64,000 bases of DNA from Novipirellula herctigrandis (GTDB taxonomy: Bacteria > Planctomycetota > Planctomycetia > Pirellulales > Pirellulaceae): positions 3,281,922-3,345,921 of the forward strand of contig SJPJ01000001.1 in NCBI GenBank assembly GCA_007859835.1, given 5' to 3'. The position numbers and the translations under genes are program-made. A model generated the notes under the pieces. That model had not been told where the DNA came from. It saw only the letters and a program-made list of their open reading frames with translations, and searched no databases. Shown piece after piece: positions 38,056 to 47,088 of the stretch. How positions within the stretch are numbered: position 1 is the first letter of the stretch; each line of letters begins with the position of its first letter.

Positions 38056-39726
38056 CTATTTAACTCGTACCAATTTGCCTGTTCGGTACTTGTCCCAGTA
38101 GGAATCAAGCTGTCGCCGCACAATACCGCTGAGCAAAAAGACCCCGAGCAGGTTCGGGAGACTCATTCCCAAAATCATCAAATCACTAAACGCTAAGATA
38201 TTTCCGCGAGTGACGATGGAACCAAGCACGGTGAATACTAAAAACAGCCCCTTGTAAACGAGAGATGTACGAACACCGAATAGTTCCACCCAACAACGTT
38301 CGCCGTAATAGGACCAACTGATGCATGTCGAATAGGCAAACAAAACTACCGCAACGTACAAAACGTACTTGAACCATTCATGGCCACCATTGGCGAACGC
38401 ATATAAAGTCACCTTGGCGCCTTGGTCGGCCGCAATCGCATCGGCCATCTCAGGTGCCTGGTATGCACCGGTTACCACAACCACCAAGGCTGTGATTGTG
38501 CAAACCACAACAGTGTCGATAAAAGGTTCCAACAACGCGACAATACCTTCGCTGACCGGCTCGTCGGTCTTTGCAGCCGAGTGAGCAATCGCAGCAGAAC
38601 CGATGCCTGCCTCGTTACTGAAGACCGCACGCTTGATCCCGATCACCAGCACACCCAGAAAACCACCGTACATCGCGTCCGGCGAAAAAGCCTGAGTGAC
38701 GATTGTCATTACGGCATGAGGAATCTCCGTCAAATTATTCAGCAGAATGTAAAGAGCAGCCAACACATAAGCGACACACATGAAGGGAACGATTTTTCCG
38801 GCGACTGCTCCGATACTCTTAATGCCGCCAATAATCACAACCCCCACACCCAATGCCATGATCAATCCATAGATCCACGGCATCGATTGCAAGACCGGAA
38901 TGTCCCCACGAATCGCTTCAAGCGATTGACCAACTTGGAACGCGTTCCCGCCACCAAAACTGGCTCCGATGCAAAGCACCATGAACAATCCAGCCAAGAT
39001 TCGACCAAGCGGTTCGACGCCAATGTCCTTGAGACCGGCTCGCAAATACCGCATTGGCCCACCGAGAACGTGCCCATCCTTATCGCTTACACGATAGAGT
39101 TGACCGAGGGTACATTCGGTGAATTTTGCTGTCATTCCAAGCAACCCCACCATGATGATCCAAAGCGTTGCACCGGGGCCGCCGGCGCCGATTGCGATCG
39201 CCACGCCGGCGATGTTCCCTAGACCAACGGTTGCCGAGAGTGCTGCCGCGAGCGCTTGAAAATGCGTCACTTCCCCCGGTTCATCTGGGGTGTCGTAGAC
39301 CCCACGCGTTAGGTCAATCGCGTGCCGAAATCCGCGAAAGTTAATAAACCCCATTCGCAACGTCAAAAACAAACCACCCGCCAATAACCAAACGACCACA
39401 AATGGAATACTGGTGCCGAGCCAACGGCTGGTACCAAAATCAAAAAAGATGGCGGCGGCGGCGGGACCGACAACGTATTTTCCAAACGCGCCATCGATTC
39501 GCTGCATCCAATTCAGTTCTTCGTCGGCAGGCTCCGGGTCAGCGACAATAATCTCTGGCGAATCTTCAACCACCTCACTCGTATCGTCGGATGAATCCGA
39601 TTGAGCATTAGCGAGGTTTGGGTTCAGATTGATAGAAACCGCGAAGAAAAACATCGCGGCAGCTAAGAGAACGTTGGACGCTGGCGAACGCCAATGCAAA
39701 AACGGTCGATCGATAGATAGAAACAT
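38056..39726 (-). CDS. Sodium:alanine/glycine symporter (AGCS family)
   Basis: The start is ATG 39726, with GAAGA upstream. The N-terminus carries a signal-like segment (NVLLAAAMFFFAVSINLNPNLANA) and an acidic linker before the transporter core, longer than in typical AGCS proteins. The core shows family signatures: 'TRGVYDTPDEPGEVTHFQALAAALSATVGLGNIAGVAIAIGAGGPGA', 'FTECTLGQLYR', and 'SNEAGIGSAAIAHSAAKTDEPVSEG'. About ten to eleven helices; 556 residues. It imports small neutral amino acids with sodium. It ends 3 bp before the phosphodiesterase gene. Confidence 0.93.
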   Translation of the reverse strand: MFLSIDRPFLHWRSPASNVLLAAAMFFFAVSINLNPNLANAQSDSSDDTSEVVEDSPEIIVADPEPADEELNWMQRIDGAFGKYVVGPAAAAIFFDFGTSRWLGTSIPFVVVWLLAGGLFLTLRMGFINFRGFRHAIDLTRGVYDTPDEPGEVTHFQALAAALSATVGLGNIAGVAIAIGAGGPGATLWIIMVGLLGMTAKFTECTLGQLYRVSDKDGHVLGGPMRYLRAGLKDIGVEPLGRILAGLFMVLCIGASFGGGNAFQVGQSLEAIRGDIPVLQSMPWIYGLIMALGVGVVIIGGIKSIGAVAGKIVPFMCVAYVLAALYILLNNLTEIPHAVMTIVTQAFSPDAMYGGFLGVLVIGIKRAVFSNEAGIGSAAIAHSAAKTDEPVSEGIVALLEPFIDTVVVCTITALVVVVTGAYQAPEMADAIAADQGAKVTLYAFANGGHEWFKYVLYVAVVLFAYSTCISWSYYGERCWVELFGVRTSLVYKGLFLVFTVLGSIVTRGNILAFSDLMILGMSLPNLLGVFLLSGIVRRQLDSYWDKYRTGKLVRVK

Positions 39727-39910
39727 AGATCGTTCTTCGAACTTGGCTACAAAATGAAATAGAACGGAGACAAAAGGCGACGGAAGGCCTACTATCGTAA
39801 CACATTTCCTCACGCCCGCCCCCCGGTGGACTCCCGCTTCGATAGCGTTGAGACGAAAACAAGAACATGTCATCGGAATCGGATCAATGACTTTTCTGTT
39901 AGGCCAACCT

Positions 39911-40855
39911 TTAGCGGCGGGTGCCAATCGAATCCTTCGGACGAACATAGCGTGATAGCAGTCTCGCGATTGTGCCTATCGTTCGTCTTGAACAACCGAC
40001 GCGCGGATGTGTGGCGGCCCGCCACAAGATTTCCAACGCCGCGGCGATCGGCGACCGCTCTCGGTCATCGAGCATTTGAGTCAAGTAATCATTCCATGGC
40101 GTTCGCAAACGTCCGAGTTTTGATGCCTCGGCAAATTGCGGTGCCAAAGTTGATTCCAATTTGTCGCGAATCCGATGCGATTCTTGAAGAAATCGGTTCG
40201 CCTGCTCATCCTCTTTCGCAAACTCGACGATGGTCTTGGACTCGGAATGCAAGCGAAAACGGGCTCCAACGCTATCGCTGTAATGGACTCGCGGGTGCGC
40301 CGCCAAATAGCGAATCAGTAAGTCCCAATCAAAGCCATAGTTGAGACTCCGGTCAATCCCGCCGCACTCGCGGAGCATTGGCAAACGAAACCACAACCCA
40401 GGTTGGCTAAACGAATACGGATCGGATCGCAAGATTGCTTTTGCAGACAAGTTGCGGTTGTACATCAAATACGATTCGGTGTTTTCGCCAAACACAGAAA
40501 CCGAGTACGTGTAAAGATCTATCGCCGGATTCGATGACTTACCCAATTCCAAAAGTACTCCGGGCATCAATAAGTCATCGGAATTGATCCAATTAAAAAA
40601 GTCACCATCGGCAAGCTCTAAGCCTTTGCAAATCGCATCGGATTGCCCCTCGTCAGGTTCTCGGATGACATGCGAAATTTGGCTACTGTACTTATCAAGT
40701 ATTTCGCCGCTTTGATCGGTGCTGCCGCCATCGACGACGATGTATTGCAAATTGGGGTAATCTTGATCCAAGACGGAACGGATCGTCTCTTCAAGATAAT
40801 CGCCTTGATTGTAACTCGGCGTAACCACCGTAATTCGTGGTAAGGTCTTGGGCAT
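39911..40855 (-). CDS. Family 2 glycosyltransferase
   Basis: This 314-residue GT-A fold protein is 'ITVVTPSYNQGDYLEETIRSVLDQDYPNLQYIVVDGGSTDQSGEILDKY' at the N-terminus, with the DxD-type 'NWINSDDLLMPG' and acceptor region 'GFDWDLLIRYLA'. The start ATG overlaps the upstream stop by one base (TAATG), so it is coupled to the GT4-like gene. It is the last gene of the surface-polysaccharide operon. It probably adds one sugar of the repeat unit on the cytoplasmic side. Donor and linkage unknown. Confidence 0.88.
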   Translation of the reverse strand: MPKTLPRITVVTPSYNQGDYLEETIRSVLDQDYPNLQYIVVDGGSTDQSGEILDKYSSQISHVIREPDEGQSDAICKGLELADGDFFNWINSDDLLMPGVLLELGKSSNPAIDLYTYSVSVFGENTESYLMYNRNLSAKAILRSDPYSFSQPGLWFRLPMLRECGGIDRSLNYGFDWDLLIRYLAAHPRVHYSDSVGARFRLHSESKTIVEFAKEDEQANRFLQESHRIRDKLESTLAPQFAEASKLGRLRTPWNDYLTQMLDDRERSPIAAALEILWRAATHPRVGCSRRTIGTIARLLSRYVRPKDSIGTRR

Positions 40856-42189
40856 TAGCGTCCCCCCTCCTGGTCTATCAACTTCATGACGGGATCGAAA
40901 TGCTTATCAAATTCGTACGCTTGGTCGTAACAGGTGAACGCGTTTTTTTGGTAAGTCGCGTAATCATTAGAAATCGATTGAATCGCGGCGCCGATCTCGC
41001 CTGGCGAATCCACCGAAATACCGCAACCGTGTTGTGTCAGTACGCGGCCTATACTGGCGTTGCCGATGCTGATTACCGGAACACCGCACCGCAGCGAGTG
41101 AGCAAGCTTTCCTGATGCACCCGCTAATAACGCAAAATTTGGTCCAAGTGATACGTCATAGATGACCAAGCTAATCCATGCGGATGAAACCAATTCATCG
41201 AGCATGTCGTAGTCTACTGGATCGGTTGACAGTAGCACGTTCCCTTTGCCCGCAGGCACAAGCGAATGAGCGTAGTCGTCGTGCCGGTTCAACTGAGTAT
41301 GGCTATGGAAAACTAACTTCGTGTCCGTTGGCCAAGTCGCAGCCGCCTGGGCAAGTTCATAGGACCTCATCCCCTCGCAGACCGAACCAGCATGCAACAC
41401 CACTCGACAATCTTCCTTCAAATCAAACATGCGGTGAAAGTAATCGCGACGCACCTGATCATCGAGGTAACCGCGAGGTGAATTGGGGACAAGGATCACC
41501 GGGCAAACCTCTGCATCATTTTCCGCCGACAACGATGCCGCGCGCTCATTATCTTGGATGACCAGTGCAAGCGAACGTTGGTGGCAAAGTCGCTCTTGTT
41601 GCTTCCACCACTTTCCAATCTTGTCGGGAAAGTCCGACTCAAACATAATCTCCAAAGACCAGTAAATAACTTGGGTGCCCGCTGGTTCGGCGATTTGGTG
41701 AGCAACGACCAAGCCGATCGTGTCAGCGCCAATCACACAGGCGTAGCGTTTTTTGTTCGCGATATGGACACATTGTTTCGCAAATCGCTCTCGGGCGTAC
41801 TTTGTCGATGGCTTCATCGCATGAATGTTGTCACGGCAACTCTGCAATAGACAGCCGATCGAGCGTCGCAGTGTTTGCGGGACGACGCGACGTAACCAAC
41901 TGTTACTAGGCGAGGACGAAGCCATTGAAGTAGGCTCTGGCTCGACCCGGGGCGAATTCGCCTTGCCATCAACGGCGACAACTCGCACGTTGGGTCCAAA
42001 CGACGGAGGCTCGGCGAAACGTCCTCTCTCTTGCCGAATCAAAATATCGACCGAGTAACCTCGTTCGTCCAGCACTCTCGCTGCATTGATAATGCTCGGG
42101 GCGCAACCGAGATAGGTTTCGTAAAACACGATTGCCACAGCGGGACGTGAAGACTCGGTTTCGTTTGAATCGATTGCGATCGAGGTCAT
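40855..42189 (-). CDS. Family 4-like glycosyltransferase
   Basis: The start ATG 42189 is preferred because AAGGGAA precedes it; a TTG at 42210 overlapping the upstream stop is the alternative. The N-terminal Rossmann-like domain has 'GCAPSIINAARVLDERGYSVDILIRQ'. The C-terminal GT-B domain has 'VVLHAGSVCEGMRSYELAQAAATWP' and 'AGASGKLAHSLRCGVPVISIGNASIGRVL', the nucleotide-sugar site pattern of GT4. About 444 residues. It is encoded between the DegT aminotransferase and a GT2 in the polysaccharide operon, so likely acts in glycan assembly. Confidence 0.8.
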   Translation of the reverse strand: MTSIAIDSNETESSRPAVAIVFYETYLGCAPSIINAARVLDERGYSVDILIRQERGRFAEPPSFGPNVRVVAVDGKANSPRVEPEPTSMASSSPSNSWLRRVVPQTLRRSIGCLLQSCRDNIHAMKPSTKYARERFAKQCVHIANKKRYACVIGADTIGLVVAHQIAEPAGTQVIYWSLEIMFESDFPDKIGKWWKQQERLCHQRSLALVIQDNERAASLSAENDAEVCPVILVPNSPRGYLDDQVRRDYFHRMFDLKEDCRVVLHAGSVCEGMRSYELAQAAATWPTDTKLVFHSHTQLNRHDDYAHSLVPAGKGNVLLSTDPVDYDMLDELVSSAWISLVIYDVSLGPNFALLAGASGKLAHSLRCGVPVISIGNASIGRVLTQHGCGISVDSPGEIGAAIQSISNDYATYQKNAFTCYDQAYEFDKHFDPVMKLIDQEGGR

Positions 42190-42206
42190 TGTTGGCTCGG
42201 TTCCCT

Positions 42207-43322
42207 TCAACGGTCCGCAATGATGTTCTTAAGTTCTGTCGACACGCAACGGATGTCGTGATCCGAAAGCCCGAGTCCCGAAGGAACATAGAAACCTTGT
42301 TTGCCCAATCGCTCAGCAACCGGATAGGATTCGCCCTCGAAAAGTCCCATGTTCTGAAAAACTGGTTGCAAGTGCATCGGCCAAAAGAAAGGCCGCGTGC
42401 CGATTTTCTTTTCGCCAAGCCGGCTGGTAACCGTCGAGCGATCGATCGCCGAATCTTCGTTGCAAACAAGTCCGAACACCCAGTATATATTTTCTGCATA
42501 GTCAGTCTGTGACAACGGCAACTGAACACTCGAAAGATCACGCAATTGGTCTTGATAACGCTTTCCAATTTCGCGTTTGCGTAACACATGCTTGGGTAAG
42601 TTTTCGAGCTGTGCCAACCCGACAGCTGCTTGCATATTGGTCATCCGGTAGTTCCACCCCAATTCTTCGTGAACAAACCTTCGTTCGCGTTGAAAACAGA
42701 GATTCCGTAGACCTCGGCATCGCTCGGCGAGCTGGTCGTCGTCGCAAACGACCATGCCACCCTCGCCGCATGTGACATGTTTGTTCGGGTAGAAACTAAA
42801 AATGCTGACCACACCAAAACTTCCACACGGCCGACCGCGATACGATTGCCCATGCATCTCAGCTGCATCTTCAATCACGGTCAAACCATGGCGATTGGCG
42901 ACGTCGAGAATCGGATCCATGTCGACTGGTAATCCGTAGATGTGAACCACCAGGATCGCTTTTGTTTTGGGCGTGATCTTCGCCTCGATCTGAGCGACAT
43001 CCATGTTCCAAGTCACCGGATCGCTATCAACCAGCACCGGGGTTCCGCCGGCGCGGACGACCGACGCAGCCGGAGAGATGATTGTGAACGTGGGCATGAT
43101 TACTTCATCCCCCGCTCCAATTCCAACCGCCGCAACCGCAATGTCAAGAGCACCGCTGCCGTTCGCACAGGCAACGCCATGTCTGCGTTGGACCGTTTGA
43201 GCGAATTGCTCTTCAAAGCGTTTTACAAACGGTCCTTCGCTGCTGATCCAGCCCGTTTCGATACACTCGATCAAATACTTCTTTTCGTTGCCATCCAGCA
43301 GCGGTGTGTTGACGGGGATCAT
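42207..43322 (-). CDS. DegT/DnrJ/EryC1 (perosamine synthetase-like) PLP aminotransferase
   Basis: This 371-residue sugar-nucleotide aminotransferase shows 'IPVNTPLLDGNEKKYLIECIETGWISSEGPFVKRFEEQFA', the classic opening. 'VIEDAAEMHGQSYRGRPCGSFGVVSIFSFYPNKHVTCGEGGMVV' contains the PLP-binding Lys in 'YPNKHVTCGEGG' and the conserved Asp-Ala-Ala. It transfers an amino group from glutamate to a 4-keto (or 3-keto) nucleotide sugar. Its position in the surface-polysaccharide operon implies an amino sugar in the glycan. A 19-bp duplication lies upstream, behind the methyltransferase stop. Confidence 0.92.
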   Translation of the reverse strand: MIPVNTPLLDGNEKKYLIECIETGWISSEGPFVKRFEEQFAQTVQRRHGVACANGSGALDIAVAAVGIGAGDEVIMPTFTIISPAASVVRAGGTPVLVDSDPVTWNMDVAQIEAKITPKTKAILVVHIYGLPVDMDPILDVANRHGLTVIEDAAEMHGQSYRGRPCGSFGVVSIFSFYPNKHVTCGEGGMVVCDDDQLAERCRGLRNLCFQRERRFVHEELGWNYRMTNMQAAVGLAQLENLPKHVLRKREIGKRYQDQLRDLSSVQLPLSQTDYAENIYWVFGLVCNEDSAIDRSTVTSRLGEKKIGTRPFFWPMHLQPVFQNMGLFEGESYPVAERLGKQGFYVPSGLGLSDHDIRCVSTELKNIIADR

Positions 43323-43533
43323 TGTTCGACTAATTGGCCTTTCGCGACTGAGACGCCAGATGTGAGGTCGTGCATCTGTAACTCCTGTCCGATTTCGTTG
43401 AATGGATCATAAAATTTGGTGGCTTGATCGACTGGCGACTCCACATCCAGTCTATCACACGAAACAGACAACAAGGATTTGGTTCCGTGATAGGCACGTT
43501 GCTTTGGCTAGCCCTTGGCGGGAACAAATTCAT

Positions 43534-43571
43534 TCAAACCTTTCTGGCCACATCAAACCTTTCTGGCCACA
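43534..43571. repeat. 19-bp perfect tandem duplication at the methyltransferase stop
   Basis: TCAAACCTTTCTGGCCACA occurs at 43534-43552 and immediately again at 43553-43571. The right copy is the 3' end of the methyltransferase gene (minus strand; codons ...VARKV and stop), and the left copy repeats it downstream of the stop. The protein is not changed. Confidence 0.9.
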
Positions 43572-44326
43572 AACGTAACACCCCAAGTGTCCGGTGATGG
43601 GGGTGCCGCGTCCATCCACTGCTCGCTATGCACAATTTCCATTCCTGCGGACTCTGCAATAAGCTCAAGTTCGGGAGCGAAGAAATATCGCATCGGATGA
43701 CTCTCGTATAGTTTCTCTACTCGACCGTTTGACTTGTCCGTCACAAGGACAGTGTAATTCACATCGACCCGGTTGCGATTGAAGTCCATCGTTGGTTCTG
43801 CAATGCGCAGCACTTCGGTCGCGTCGTCTTCCATCCGCTTGATTCGTACAGTTGGCTGCAGGCTAAGCACCGCCGGGCCGTACCAGACATCAAAGACAAA
43901 CATCCCACCACGATTCAAATGCTTCGCTGCGGTCCCGAAGATCGATTGGGCGTCATCGTTCGTTGTTTGGTAACTGACGACGTGAAACAGCGAAAGCACG
44001 CAATCAAAACACTTGCCCATCGATGTCGATCGAGCATCTCCTTGCACAACCCGGACACTTCCTGAACTTTTTCGATTTGTATCGGCGGCACGCTTCGATG
44101 CCGCATCAATCATCTCCGAACTGACGTCCACTCCCGTCACGTGCAAGCCTGACTCGGCCAGCAAGCAGGCGTGTTTTCCCGTGCCACAGCCAAGCTCTAA
44201 CACATCACTGGCACCCTCAGCAAAACGATCCATCAATTGGCGAATGTATGCGACTTCCCCCGCATAATCTTTGTCTTTGTACAGCAGGTCGTAGTACCGG
44301 CTGTATGCTCCAAACGGGTCACTCAC
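43553..44326 (-). CDS. Class I SAM-dependent methyltransferase
   Basis: In this 257-residue protein the SAM-binding motif I is 'DVLELGCGTGKHACLLAESGLHVTGVDVSSEMI', with motif II/III regions 'VVQGDARS', 'FDCVLSLFHVVSYQ' and 'LNRGGMFVFDVWYG'. The opening 'FGAYSRYYDLLYKDKDYAGEVAYI' is typical of methyltransferases in polysaccharide clusters. The GTG start overlaps the cupin gene stop (GTGA), indicating coupling. It probably methylates a sugar or amino sugar of the exported glycan. Confidence 0.88.
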   Translation of the reverse strand: MSDPFGAYSRYYDLLYKDKDYAGEVAYIRQLMDRFAEGASDVLELGCGTGKHACLLAESGLHVTGVDVSSEMIDAASKRAADTNRKSSGSVRVVQGDARSTSMGKCFDCVLSLFHVVSYQTTNDDAQSIFGTAAKHLNRGGMFVFDVWYGPAVLSLQPTVRIKRMEDDATEVLRIAEPTMDFNRNRVDVNYTVLVTDKSNGRVEKLYESHPMRYFFAPELELIAESAGMEIVHSEQWMDAAPPSPDTWGVTFVARKV

Positions 44327-44775
44327 GGGGATTCGCCTTCGCTTTCAGGGAGTTTGATTTTGTCACTCGAAATTGGATCAAACCGTGTCTTGTCTTGATC
44401 GCCGGAATAAGGTCCTTGTTTGACCTCAATCATCTCCGTTGGCTCGAGCATTTCGAATCCATGACCGCCGGCTGCAAGCAAGATCACATCGCCAGAATGC
44501 AAAATCCGGCTCTCCAAATAATGGCGACCGTCGGTATAGAAATCGACCCGAACCTTGCCTGACTTGACCAGCAGGACTTCCTGTGTCCAAACCACAGCAC
44601 GCTCGACCGGATTATGAACATGTGGCTCGATTTGATGACCGGCCGGACGGTTCATATACCCGAGTTGCTGGGAAAACATCGAGGGAGTAAAGAACTCAAT
44701 CCCGTCGGAGTGAAAGTTCGCTCGGATGATGATCCCAATCGTTTGATCAAGATGCTTTACGTGCTCAATGCTCAT
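44323..44775 (-). CDS. Cupin-fold protein of a surface-polysaccharide cluster
   Basis: This 150-residue single-domain cupin is 'HQIEPHVHNPVERAVVWTQEVLLVKSGKVRVDFY', with the paired His of the metal site (HVH), and 'HSGDVILLAAGGHGFEMLEPTEMIEVKQGPY', with a later His. Such proteins occur beside sugar methyltransferases and aminotransferases and are suspected sugar-nucleotide isomerases or binding proteins. The exact reaction is not known. The stop overlaps the methyltransferase start, and the GT2 gene stop lies 18 bp upstream. Confidence 0.75.
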   Translation of the reverse strand: MSIEHVKHLDQTIGIIIRANFHSDGIEFFTPSMFSQQLGYMNRPAGHQIEPHVHNPVERAVVWTQEVLLVKSGKVRVDFYTDGRHYLESRILHSGDVILLAAGGHGFEMLEPTEMIEVKQGPYSGDQDKTRFDPISSDKIKLPESEGESP

Positions 44776-44793
44776 TTGGGTCTCAATATCAAA

Positions 44794-45849
44794 TTAGGAA
44801 TCGTGAACTTGCCGCGTCGGTAAAACGACATTCGCCTCAAGGGCAGGGTATTGATAATCAAAATAATTCTCTTTGGTCACCCATGACTGGATAGCCGGAG
44901 AGATTGCCATGCATTTTTGATGAAATTCAAAGCCTCGTTCATAGGATCGGCGAAATCGTTCGTTGAGTTCGGAATGCTCATCGGGACTAGCGAAAACGGC
45001 ATTTTTCAGTCGTCTCATCGCATCTGTCAGGCGACCTGCGACACCGGGTTGCTGCACTGGCCGTACCATTTCCGATGGATTGTCTCTCGCTTTTGTAAAG
45101 GAATCGCAGACCCCTTGGTAGAAATATCGTTGATCAAAGTATTCATGAGTCATTCGCTCCGGCGCAATTCGGTGTAGCACCTTGGCACCTGGATGATAGA
45201 TTACCTTACCGCTGGTTTTGCCGATGGCAACGCTCAATGCCGTTTCGCCGTCCCCTTGAAAATATTGAAGCGCCGCCGGCACGCAATCAGGGTGAAAGCC
45301 GCCGCAATCCATCAATGTCGATCGGCGTATTGCATAGTTGAGTCCCCAAATGAGGCCTGGATCAACTTCGATCGGCTTTTCGGTGGCAAGCTCTAACAAA
45401 CTCAATTGAGTCATCATTCGTCCGCCACTTGGTGGCGTTTGCCAAAACGGCTGAAGCCATGCGGGCGGTGGTGACTCAAATAGGGGAACACTCGGGCCGC
45501 CCGCCAGAACAACGTCCGCGTCGTCGAACACCAACATCAAGCTCGTGAGCCAATCCGGCCCCAAGGCAACGTCGTCATCTAAAAACACCAAAATGTCGTG
45601 CTGTGCCTCCGCAGCGCCGCGATGCCGACCGGCCAATAGCCCAGGGATTGGTTCAACGATGGTTTTGAATCTTGAATCGCTGCAAAACCGTGTGGCGATT
45701 TGCGGTGTCTGATCCGTCGAACCGTTATCAACTATCAAGACCTCGAAGTGATTCGATGCAAGCTGCTGCAAATCGGCCAACGTGCCTTGCAGCGAATCCG
45801 CTCTGTTTCGCGTCGGAACGATCACGCTCAAGGGGATTGCAGTGGGCAC
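44794..45849 (-). CDS. Family 2 glycosyltransferase
   Basis: This 351-residue protein starts at GTG 45849. The GT-A core is 'LSVIVPTRNRADSLQGTLADLQQLASNHFEVLIVDNGSTDQTPQI', the metal-binding motif is 'ILVFLDDDVALGPDWL', and the acceptor region includes 'IWGLNYAIRRSTLMDCGGFHPD' and 'FQGDGETALSVAIGKTSGKVIYHPGAKVLHRI'. No membrane helices. It differs from the GT2 at 39911, so a distinct transfer step is likely. Confidence 0.88.
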   Translation of the reverse strand: MPTAIPLSVIVPTRNRADSLQGTLADLQQLASNHFEVLIVDNGSTDQTPQIATRFCSDSRFKTIVEPIPGLLAGRHRGAAEAQHDILVFLDDDVALGPDWLTSLMLVFDDADVVLAGGPSVPLFESPPPAWLQPFWQTPPSGGRMMTQLSLLELATEKPIEVDPGLIWGLNYAIRRSTLMDCGGFHPDCVPAALQYFQGDGETALSVAIGKTSGKVIYHPGAKVLHRIAPERMTHEYFDQRYFYQGVCDSFTKARDNPSEMVRPVQQPGVAGRLTDAMRRLKNAVFASPDEHSELNERFRRSYERGFEFHQKCMAISPAIQSWVTKENYFDYQYPALEANVVLPTRQVHDS

Positions 45850-45888
45850 TAGTGGGTCTCAACTATCATGGGCTATTCATGTTCGGGG

Positions 45889-47088
45889 TTATTTTAAAAA
45901 CGCGAACAACATTCTTCCGAAGTTGCCCTGCTGGTCACCTTGCCCATCGCTGTCTCGGCCTAGCCGCACACATCGTTCAAAACGCGTCCGTTCTAATACC
46001 CATCGCTCGATCGTGTCGGCGTTCCAATCCGTCAGTTGATGACGAAACCAATTCTCGTGCGTCTCGCCACTTTCAAGAAACAGAACATGGCGAGTTGAAT
46101 CATCCAATCGTTTCAAGAAGGCATCCGCATCATGGTTCTCCCGCTTCGTAATGAAGTGATGAAGAACGCTTAGACAACACACGACATCAAACACGGGCTG
46201 TTTTTCTAAAAAGAAAAACGCGTCATCCCACACAATGCTGTCCACAAGGTTTGGATAAGCCAAGCAACCGAGTTTGATGGCGATTTGGTCGCGTTCAACA
46301 CCTTTAGCGTCGATGCCAAGATCTCGAAACTGCGATACAAAGTACCCAAAGTACGAGCCAATATCCAACAAGGTTCGCGTCTGACTGCGGAGAACTTCGT
46401 CGGCCGCTAAGAAATCTCGCATCTTTTCAAATCGATCACTGCATTGACGCAGCAACGTCCACTGTTGCTCTAACTCTGGAAACGGAAGCGGTTGATACAA
46501 TACGGGCTCCCCGTCATCCCACATGACGGTTGACAACAAGTCTTGAACGGGCGTGGTTTCCGCTTCAGGCAAAACCTCGGCGGTGATCGTCTTTTTTCCA
46601 TCGTTCAACGCGAATGCGATTCGATGGTTGCCTTCAATAATTTGAAAACAATCCGAATGGGACACTCGACCGAGGATCGGAAGCGACTGAGACGCACTGT
46701 GTCCAACGTCCGGCAAATCATTGACCGATTGGTGGTTTGCTTGCCGTATGAATCGCTTTGCGGACAAAGCGATATCCGCCTCGCAACGTGTGTATTGGAA
46801 GTAGTCTCCGAACACACGAATGACATCTCTCGCATTCAAAAAGTAAGGACTCTCACGGAACGCTTCGCCTTCAAACTCCGCATCCGTCCAATCAATCGCC
46901 TGTTTTAAAAATTGAAAATGGGGACCATCACTGGCACGCGTTGACGGGCGAAGCGGATTGCCGATCAGCTCAGAATACCGCTTCGCACGCAATTGCCCTT
47001 CACCTCCGAGCAACACCTTATCCAGAGGCACGGTTTCGATTGTCGGTTTCGGGGATCGCGAAAATCGTTTGACCCATCGGCTTAACAT
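45889..47088 (-). CDS. ParB-like/methyltransferase two-domain protein
   Basis: The start ATG 47088 overlaps the wzt stop by a few bases and has GAAGAG upstream. The N-terminal half contains 'SDCFQIIEGNHRIAFALNDGKKTITAEVL', the GxHR-type motif of ParB/sulfiredoxin-like nucleotide-binding domains. The C-terminal half is a class I methyltransferase: 'RTLLDIGSYFGYFVSQFRDLGIDAKGVERD', 'VFDVVCCLSVLHHFI'. About 399 residues. The combination in a polysaccharide export operon, directly after the ABC exporter, suggests a glycan-modifying or chain-capping enzyme. That is inference; no characterised homologue is recalled. Confidence 0.7.
   Translation of the reverse strand: MLSRWVKRFSRSPKPTIETVPLDKVLLGGEGQLRAKRYSELIGNPLRPSTRASDGPHFQFLKQAIDWTDAEFEGEAFRESPYFLNARDVIRVFGDYFQYTRCEADIALSAKRFIRQANHQSVNDLPDVGHSASQSLPILGRVSHSDCFQIIEGNHRIAFALNDGKKTITAEVLPEAETTPVQDLLSTVMWDDGEPVLYQPLPFPELEQQWTLLRQCSDRFEKMRDFLAADEVLRSQTRTLLDIGSYFGYFVSQFRDLGIDAKGVERDQIAIKLGCLAYPNLVDSIVWDDAFFFLEKQPVFDVVCCLSVLHHFITKRENHDADAFLKRLDDSTRHVLFLESGETHENWFRHQLTDWNADTIERWVLERTRFERCVRLGRDSDGQGDQQGNFGRMLFAFLK

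Noticed and set aside
38422-39222. 266-codon plus-strand ORF opposite the AGCS symporter
   Set aside because: It is antisense to a clear transporter; the product has no domain and is rich in His/Gln/Arg, as shadow frames are.
43330-43533. 67-codon minus-strand ORF between the aminotransferase and methyltransferase genes
   Set aside because: No ribosome site and no homology; probably spacer.
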